Made by a program: the position numbers and the translations under genes. Under the pieces are notes generated by a model that was not told the origin of the DNA, did not search any database, and was given only the letters and a program-made list of their open reading frames with translations. Of a stretch of 37,928 nt of DNA, positions 33,412-37,928 are shown one piece after another (position 1 is the first letter of the stretch; each line of letters begins with the position of its first letter). Origin of the DNA: Clostridia bacterium (GTDB taxonomy: Bacteria; Bacillota; Clostridia; Christensenellales; CAG-314); NCBI GenBank assembly GCA_028703495.1, contig JAQVMT010000020.1:1-37928 (forward strand), read 5' to 3'.

Positions 33412-34038
33412 ATGAAAATAGCGGTTGCAACAGGAAACAAAAATAAGCTTAGGGAGATAAGGGAGATAATTGGAGAGTGCGGCAATGAGATTATTTCGGT
33501 TGAAAGCCTGTTGGGCGAAAGAATCGAGGTAGAAGAAACGGGTGACACTTTTGCCGAAAACGCCATGCAAAAGGCGCAAGCCGCGCAAAACGCCTTGTAT
33601 AAACGTAATATTTACGATTATGCAGTGTTTGCCGATGACAGCGGCTTGTGCGTGGACGCGCTAAACGGAATGCCCGGCGTTATCTCCGCAAGATATTTTT
33701 CTGACGGTAAAGCCAACTGCACCGATGAACAAAACAGGGCGAAGTTACTAAAAAGGATGGAGGGGATCAGCCAAAGAGAAGCGTATTTTGTGAGCTGTTT
33801 TGTTGCGCTGATGGGGGACTTTTGCGTTACAGCAGAGGGTATAACCAAAGGCAGGATCCTTACCGAGGAATGTGGAAGCAGTGGTTTTGCCTATGATTGT
33901 CTGTTTTATTCCTTCGATTTGAGCAAGTGCTTCGGAGAGGCAACTGCCGAGGAAAAAAATACCGTAAGCCACCGCGCAAGGGCATTAAAAAAGCTCAAGG
34001 AAAAGCTATCGAATCAGAATTGTTCTACGAATCAATAA
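33412..34038 (+). CDS. rdgB: XTP/dITP diphosphatase (non-canonical purine NTPase)
   Basis: House-cleaning enzyme that hydrolyses ITP, XTP and dITP to monophosphates, keeping deaminated purines out of DNA and RNA. The 208-aa protein shows the Ham1/RdgB signature: TGNKNKLREI (7-16), the metal/substrate segment EETGDTFAENAMQKA (41-55), ADDSGLCVDALNGMPGVISARY (74-95, given by position), FAYDCLFY and SHRARALKK (186-194). ATG 33412 directly follows GGGAGGAAG with good spacing. Length is normal (~200 aa). No partner gene is adjacent. A 36-bp imperfect duplication lies over and just after the stop. Confidence 0.95.
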   Translation: MKIAVATGNKNKLREIREIIGECGNEIISVESLLGERIEVEETGDTFAENAMQKAQAAQNALYKRNIYDYAVFADDSGLCVDALNGMPGVISARYFSDGKANCTDEQNRAKLLKRMEGISQREAYFVSCFVALMGDFCVTAEGITKGRILTEECGSSGFAYDCLFYSFDLSKCFGEATAEEKNTVSHRARALKKLKEKLSNQNCSTNQ

Positions 34039-34080
34039 ACCCTTTTTGCTTTAGATTGCATTACGAACGAATAAATCCAT
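34022..34080 (+). repeat. Imperfect 36-bp duplication at the 3' end of rdgB
   Basis: Bases 34022-34044 and 34058-34080 share TACGAA and AATAAA blocks at a 36-bp offset, roughly two thirds identical. The first copy overlaps the rdgB stop. The rest of the 393-bp gap to gatA contains only the promoter and leader hairpin noted separately. Confidence 0.4.
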
Positions 34081-34261
34081 TCAAATATGTATTGCTTTTA
34101 AGTATTTAACTCCTTTAAAATATTGGGTTTTTAGCGGCTTAAATTGTTCAATGATAGTAAAGAACCTTTGAATTCGGAGTGCTTATCAGTTTTCCGAAAA
34201 AGAAAAGCAGTGCGGTTTGAAGATGAAATTCTCACAAATTTTTTTTCTATTGTTTAAATGC

Positions 34262-34290
34262 TTGAAAATCTTGTGCTTATATGCTATAAT
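34262..34290 (+). promoter_or_regulatory. Sigma-A-type promoter for gatA
   Basis: TTGAAA (34262-34267) and TATAAT (34285-34290) are 17 bp apart, with extended -10 TGC (34282-34284). Predicted transcription start is near 34297, leaving a leader of about 135 nt before gatA. Confidence 0.8.
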
Positions 34291-34401
34291 AAAATGTAAC
34301 GCATATATTTCGATTGTTGGATATTAACGGCATTATCGATTATTTATGCGGTACGAGGATTTTTGCATCGCTTTGCGACTTTCTACTAATTAATTATTGT
34401 G

Positions 34402-34417
34402 ACTGCCAAACGGCAGT
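34402..34417 (+). promoter_or_regulatory. Leader hairpin next to the gatA RBS
   Basis: ACTGCC (34402-34407) and GGCAGT (34412-34417) form a perfect 6-bp stem with AAAC loop, ending only a few bases before the ribosome binding site GAGGT. It may affect translation initiation of gatA. Confidence 0.4.
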
Positions 34418-34431
34418 GATGAGGTATAAAA

Positions 34432-36075
34432 ATGGTTCATAACGAATGCGGCTGTTGCCGCGCCGATAAAGAGCCGTCGAGCTATACAAACGACGGAATA
34501 GATGGAAATACAACTTGCGATCAAGAAGGCGATGCATTGATTCAAAAATGCATATGTAAGACTACTTGCAATTGTTGCGGCAAGCAAGACAAGTCAAGCA
34601 ACGCAGAGATTTTTATCGAAAGTGAGTGTGAGAGCGGTGCAACGCAAAAAGCAAGCGAGCTTTTATGCGGTTGCGATAGTAGTTGCCGTGATAACGGAAG
34701 CGTTGAACGTAATAGATGTCAGACAGCGAAGGTTTACAAAGAAAGTGTCGAGCTTATTCAAAAGCACGATAACCTAAACGCTTTCGTATCGATTTTTAAG
34801 GAGAATGAAGCGTGTGCGGATAGCTGTGGTGTTGCGGCTTCAAACAACGTAAATAATCAGCCTTTATACAATATGCCGATTTCGATTAAGGACAATTTCT
34901 GTGTAAAAGGGTTGCCTACGACCTGCGCGTCCGAGCTGTTGAAGGGGTGTTGCTTCGATATCGAGGCAACCGTTGTGGAAAGGTTGCGCAAATGCGGTGC
35001 CGTTATTATCGGAAAAACTAATATGGACGAGTTCGCAATGGGCTGTAAGAATGAGTATACGCCCTTCGGAAGGGTTGGAAATCCAATTGATGCCGACTAC
35101 ATATGCGGAGGAAGCAGCGGCGGAAGCGCGTGTTCGGTTGCGTTCGGTGCGTGTGCCGCATCTTTGGGCTCGGATACGGGCGGTTCGGTAAGACAGCCTG
35201 CCGCGCTTTGCGGCTTGGTCGGAATGAAGGGTACTTTGGGCAGGATTTCCGGATTCGGGCTATTCCCGCTTGCTCCGTCCTTGGACTGTGTGGGTGTAAT
35301 TACTAAAAATGTCGAGGTTAATTTGTGCGTATTTAATGCAATATGCGGGTGCGACGAAAAGGATGTCAAGACGGCGTATGCGGCAAATTTACCCGTTAAT
35401 CCCCGTGTCGCGCTAAAAATAGATAGCTCGGTTAAGGTCGGAATTTTGGAGGAGTCGTTTATTCCCTATGTATGTGACAATGAAAGGAATGCGATTAAGC
35501 GTTGCGAAAAAGCACTGATTGATAGGGGATACGAGGTATGTCGAGTTTCAATCGACGGATTCGCCGATATATCGCCCAATTACAGGGCTATTTGCTGTTA
35601 CGAGGCGTATGGAAGCTTTATCAATTACGGCGGAATGTACAGTCATTCGGAGCAGATGAAGAATGCCGATGCCGAGGATATTGTCGCTCACAAAGATGAG
35701 CATTTCGGAAGCGAAGTAAGAAGAAGGTTGGATTATGGCAAAAGCTTGCAAAAAGGTGAAGATAAGCATTCGACATATCTAAGAGCTGTGGATTTTCGCA
35801 AATATATGCGAAAACAGTTTAGCGATATATTCGAAAGGTGTGATGTCGTGGTTTATCCGACAGTTATGCGCAACGCAATACGGTTCGACGATCCGACGCG
35901 TTACGACGATACGTTCGAGGTAGTTGCCAATTTAATTGGCTGTCCATCGCTGTCCTTGCCGTTTGGGAAAGACAATAAGGGCTTTCCTCTTTCCTTGCAG
36001 TTGACCGCGAATACCCTAAGGGAAGATCTGATGTATAAATTGGCTTTCAATTTGGAGAAAATTGCAAAGCAATAA
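34432..36075 (+). CDS. gatA: Amidase, GatA-type, with cysteine-rich N-terminal extension
   Basis: Amidase-signature enzyme closest to the A subunit of Asp-tRNA(Asn)/Glu-tRNA(Gln) amidotransferase, which frees ammonia from glutamine for GatB. The triad is Lys153 (SIKDNF), cis-Ser228 (GGSSGGSA) and Ser252 (DTGGSVRQPA), with the same spacing as S. aureus GatA (79/154/178). EVRRRLDYG and RFDDP keep the glutamine-site region. Two things are odd. Residues 1-97 are a cysteine-rich extension (Cys 6, 8, 9, 29, 40, 42, 46, 48, 49, 66, 79, 81, 85, 96) that replaces the usual short N-terminal helix. The core has 23 more, 37 of 547 in all. gatB and gatC are not adjacent. The ATG follows GAGGT, and no other ATG exists before residue 148. 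Confidence 0.88.
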   Translation: MVHNECGCCRADKEPSSYTNDGIDGNTTCDQEGDALIQKCICKTTCNCCGKQDKSSNAEIFIESECESGATQKASELLCGCDSSCRDNGSVERNRCQTAKVYKESVELIQKHDNLNAFVSIFKENEACADSCGVAASNNVNNQPLYNMPISIKDNFCVKGLPTTCASELLKGCCFDIEATVVERLRKCGAVIIGKTNMDEFAMGCKNEYTPFGRVGNPIDADYICGGSSGGSACSVAFGACAASLGSDTGGSVRQPAALCGLVGMKGTLGRISGFGLFPLAPSLDCVGVITKNVEVNLCVFNAICGCDEKDVKTAYAANLPVNPRVALKIDSSVKVGILEESFIPYVCDNERNAIKRCEKALIDRGYEVCRVSIDGFADISPNYRAICCYEAYGSFINYGGMYSHSEQMKNADAEDIVAHKDEHFGSEVRRRLDYGKSLQKGEDKHSTYLRAVDFRKYMRKQFSDIFERCDVVVYPTVMRNAIRFDDPTRYDDTFEVVANLIGCPSLSLPFGKDNKGFPLSLQLTANTLREDLMYKLAFNLEKIAKQ

Positions 36076-36118
36076 TTGCCTTCTAATAATCAATATGAAA
36101 GGACTTAATGGTGTATAT

Positions 36119-36991
36119 ATGAAAAGCATGACAGGGTTCGGAAAGTTCAAGCTTGAACGGAACGGAAGGGAGATAGGCATCGAAATCAAAAGTGTCAACC
36201 ACAAGGCTTTGGATTTGAATATCAAAACACCAAAGCAATTATTCGAGTTCGAGGACATAATTCGGCAGGGTATTTGCAACGGCATAAGCAGGGGGCATGT
36301 AGATGTGTTTGTCTCATATGTAGAGTATACATGTACGGACAAAATGGCAGAGGTTGACGTCCCGATTGCCGAATCATATATGAAAATTGCGGACGATTTG
36401 TCCGAACGTTTCGGAATCGATAGGGGCATCGATGCAGTAACGCTGATGAAGATGCCCGAGGTCATAAAGTATATAAGCGTGGATGTGGACGAATCGGTAG
36501 CGGGGCTTATCGGAGAGTGTATAAATGCGGCGGTGTGCGAAATTGTCAAAATGCGCACCAAGGAAGGAGAAAAGCTCTATGCCGATATTAGAACCAGAAT
36601 GGCTACAGTGAGCGATATTGTGGAACAAATACGGTTACTTGCGCCCGACATTGTCGAAGATTATAGGGCAAAGCTTAGAGCGCGGATTACCGAATTGCTG
36701 GGAGACGTAATGCTTGATGAAAGCAAGCTTGCCAACGAAGTTGCATTCTTTGCTGACAAGAGTAACATTGACGAGGAAATAACGCGCTTGGACAGCCACA
36801 TCGGACAGTTTAATGCTATTATAGAAAAGGATCAGCCCGTTGGAAAGGAACTTGACTACCTGATACAGGAGCTTAATCGAGAGTGCAACACGATATGTTC
36901 TAAGGCTAACTGTCTTGCTTTGACTCAATTGGGATTAAGGCTTAAAAACGAGATTGAAAAAATAAGAGAACAGACAATGAACGTTGAATAG
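36119..36991 (+). CDS. yicC: YicC family endoribonuclease
   Basis: YicC-type endoribonuclease; E. coli YicC cleaves small RNA such as RyhB. The 290-aa protein starts MKSMTGFGKF, the family signature, with EIKSVNHKALDLNIK next. The C-terminal DUF1732 part reads DYLIQELNRECNTICSKAN and ends LKNEIEKIREQTMNVE. I choose ATG 36119 from the conserved start. AAAGGA lies 15 bases upstream, rather far; ATG 36095, eight codons earlier, has no site of its own. It is 43 bp after gatA. In many Firmicutes yicC is followed by gmk and rpoZ; here rpoZ follows directly and gmk is missing from the block. Confidence 0.93.
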   Translation: MKSMTGFGKFKLERNGREIGIEIKSVNHKALDLNIKTPKQLFEFEDIIRQGICNGISRGHVDVFVSYVEYTCTDKMAEVDVPIAESYMKIADDLSERFGIDRGIDAVTLMKMPEVIKYISVDVDESVAGLIGECINAAVCEIVKMRTKEGEKLYADIRTRMATVSDIVEQIRLLAPDIVEDYRAKLRARITELLGDVMLDESKLANEVAFFADKSNIDEEITRLDSHIGQFNAIIEKDQPVGKELDYLIQELNRECNTICSKANCLALTQLGLRLKNEIEKIREQTMNVE

Positions 36992-37096
36992 CGGCATTAT
37001 GTCAATCCGTTTCCGACAAATAGGGAGCTACTTGGCAAGGGTTTGCATTAACGTTGGATATAAATCAGTAATTGTGACGAAAATCGGAGGTAGAAT

Positions 37097-37294
37097 ATGA
37101 TAACCAAACCGTCAATAGACAGCTTAACAAAAATCGCAGGTAACAAGTATTTGCTTTGTTGTGCGATCGCAAAGAGGGCAAAGGACCTCAATATGAAAAT
37201 TGCAAACGATGAGATTGAGATAAAAGGAAAGACAATATCTTACGCCGCGCAGGAGTTGGCGGATCACAAGATAAAGATTATCGAGGAAGAATAA
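37097..37294 (+). CDS. rpoZ: RNA polymerase omega subunit
   Basis: Small RNA polymerase subunit that helps beta' folding and assembly. The 65-aa protein shows the omega pattern PSIDSLTKIAGNKYLLCCAIAKRAKDL at the N-terminus (residues 5-31) and an AAQELADHKIKIIEEE tail. It is typical in length for Firmicutes. CGGAGGTAG precedes the ATG. The next gene, coaBC, starts four bases after its stop, and the ribosome binding site for coaBC lies in the last rpoZ codons, so the two are translationally linked. Confidence 0.92.
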   Translation: MITKPSIDSLTKIAGNKYLLCCAIAKRAKDLNMKIANDEIEIKGKTISYAAQELADHKIKIIEEE

Positions 37295-37298
37295 TTCG

Positions 37299-37928
37299 AT
37301 GAAAAAGAACGTAGTTATCGGTGTCGGCGGCGGTATTGCCGCTTACAAGGTGTGCGCTTTGGTAAGCTCGTTGCGCAAAAAAGAAATAAACGTCGATGTG
37401 ATTATGACTGAACACGCGACCGAGTTTGTGCGCCCTTTAACTTTCGAAACGCTGTCCGCGAACCCAGTAATTACAAGTATGTTCAAAAGAGAGCGTTCCT
37501 TTGAACCCGAGCATATTTCCTTGGCGAAAAAAGCCGATGTATTTGTGATTGCTCCGGCTACCGCAAATATCATTGGAAAGCTTGCAAACGGGATTGCCGA
37601 CGATATGCTGTCCACTACGGCTATGGCGGTTAAATGCCCGATAATAATTGCTCCTGCTATGAACTGCAATATGCTTGAATGTGCGGCGGTAAGGCATAAT
37701 TTAGGTGTGCTTGCCGATCGTGGCGTGGTTGCCGTATACGGAAACGAGGGCTTTTTGGCTTGCGGTGACATCGGCAAAGGCAGAATGGCAGAACCCGATG
37801 TGCTTGAAAAAGCTATCTTTGAAGCATTAAACCCAAAACGCGATCTGGAAGGCAAACGTGCCCTCGTCGCGCTGGGCGGAACAAGCGAGAATATCGACGG
37901 TGTACGCTTTATTACCAATCGAAGCAGT
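37299..37928 (+). CDS. coaBC: Phosphopantothenoylcysteine decarboxylase / phosphopantothenate-cysteine ligase (3' truncated by window edge)
   Basis: Bifunctional coenzyme A biosynthesis enzyme: the CoaB part joins cysteine to phosphopantothenate and the CoaC part decarboxylates the product. The first 210 codons are present and the frame is open at the edge. The CoaC flavoprotein domain is complete: GVGGGIAAYK (8-17), active-site His72 in EPEHISLAKKAD, PATANIIGKLANGIADDML, PAMN (119-122), and active-site Cys155 in LACGDIGKGRM. The CoaB domain has just begun (LGGTSENIDGVRFITNRSS, 192-210), reading ALGGT where many have TAGGT. The start is fixed by GAGGAAG before ATG. It follows rpoZ by four bases, the common rpoZ-coaBC order. 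Confidence 0.95.
   Translation, partial: MKKNVVIGVGGGIAAYKVCALVSSLRKKEINVDVIMTEHATEFVRPLTFETLSANPVITSMFKRERSFEPEHISLAKKADVFVIAPATANIIGKLANGIADDMLSTTAMAVKCPIIIAPAMNCNMLECAAVRHNLGVLADRGVVAVYGNEGFLACGDIGKGRMAEPDVLEKAIFEALNPKRDLEGKRALVALGGTSENIDGVRFITNRSS

Noticed and set aside
33151-33588. Minus-strand 145-codon frame across the yunB-rdgB gap
   Set aside because: It overlaps the well-supported start of rdgB, lacks a ribosome binding site, and only its last ~30 codons look protein-like. At most it is a gene remnant.
1-37928. CRISPR array, prophage, insertion sequence, tRNA or rRNA
   Set aside because: I found no spaced short repeats, transposase or integrase motifs, or cloverleaf-like sequence. 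The repeats present are tandem or dispersed elements of other kinds.

Overview
The window looks like a chromosomal segment of an endospore-forming, low to moderate G+C Clostridia-type Firmicute, probably an uncultured gut lineage. The reasons are a spoIIAA-spoIIAB-sigF operon followed by spoVAC-spoVAD-spoVAE and yunB, Firmicute-type housekeeping genes, TTG and GTG starts, and strong purine-rich ribosome binding sites. Almost every gene is on the + strand. There is no CRISPR array, rRNA or tRNA gene, insertion sequence or prophage gene. This is core chromosome, and most of the unusual signal lies in intergenic repeats and in a few oddly built proteins.

Layout. 1-1240: the 3' end of smc, then ftsY. 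1413-4566: phosphoglucomutase and glucose-6-phosphate isomerase. 4666-7926: hisS and an ABC-F ATPase; a decayed copy of the 5' end of the ABC-F gene sits between them and supplies the hisS stop codon. 8039-8779: an SDR oxidoreductase. 9074-18866: a glycogen cluster (malQ, glgB, glgA, a small ORF, glgP and a GH13 alpha-glycosidase) behind a near-consensus extended -10 promoter. 19016-22043: two FAD-binding oxidoreductases. 22097-25847: threonine catabolism (tdh, kbl) and peptidase T, closed by a hairpin terminator. 26056-27400: two minus-strand genes (a GNAT acetyltransferase and an unrecognised protein) whose promoter predicts a leaderless mRNA. 27794-32020: the sporulation block. 32358-33035: yunB. 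33412-37928: rdgB, a cysteine-rich gatA, yicC, rpoZ and the 5' part of coaBC.

How the genes work together. The sugar-phosphate enzymes feed the glycogen cluster: phosphoglucomutase interconverts glucose-6-P and glucose-1-P, GlgA and GlgB build the polymer, and GlgP, MalQ and the GH13 enzyme take it apart. No glgC is present here. SpoIIAA, SpoIIAB and SigF form the forespore partner-switch module. SpoVAC, AD and AE make the dipicolinate channel that forespore sigma factors control in relatives. Tdh and Kbl convert threonine to glycine and acetyl-CoA.

Points most worth a second look: (i) a GatA homologue with 37 cysteines, 14 of them in an N-terminal extension; (ii) a perfect 70-bp direct repeat upstream of yunB, each copy able to fold as RNA; (iii) a 67-71 bp degenerate tandem repeat plus a possible 39-aa ORF before spoVAC; (iv) a 17-codon ORF overlapping the spoVAE start; (v) the ABC-F gene relic; (vi) a GlgA that lacks the usual K-T-G-G motif. 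I see no complete new multi-gene defence or mobile system.
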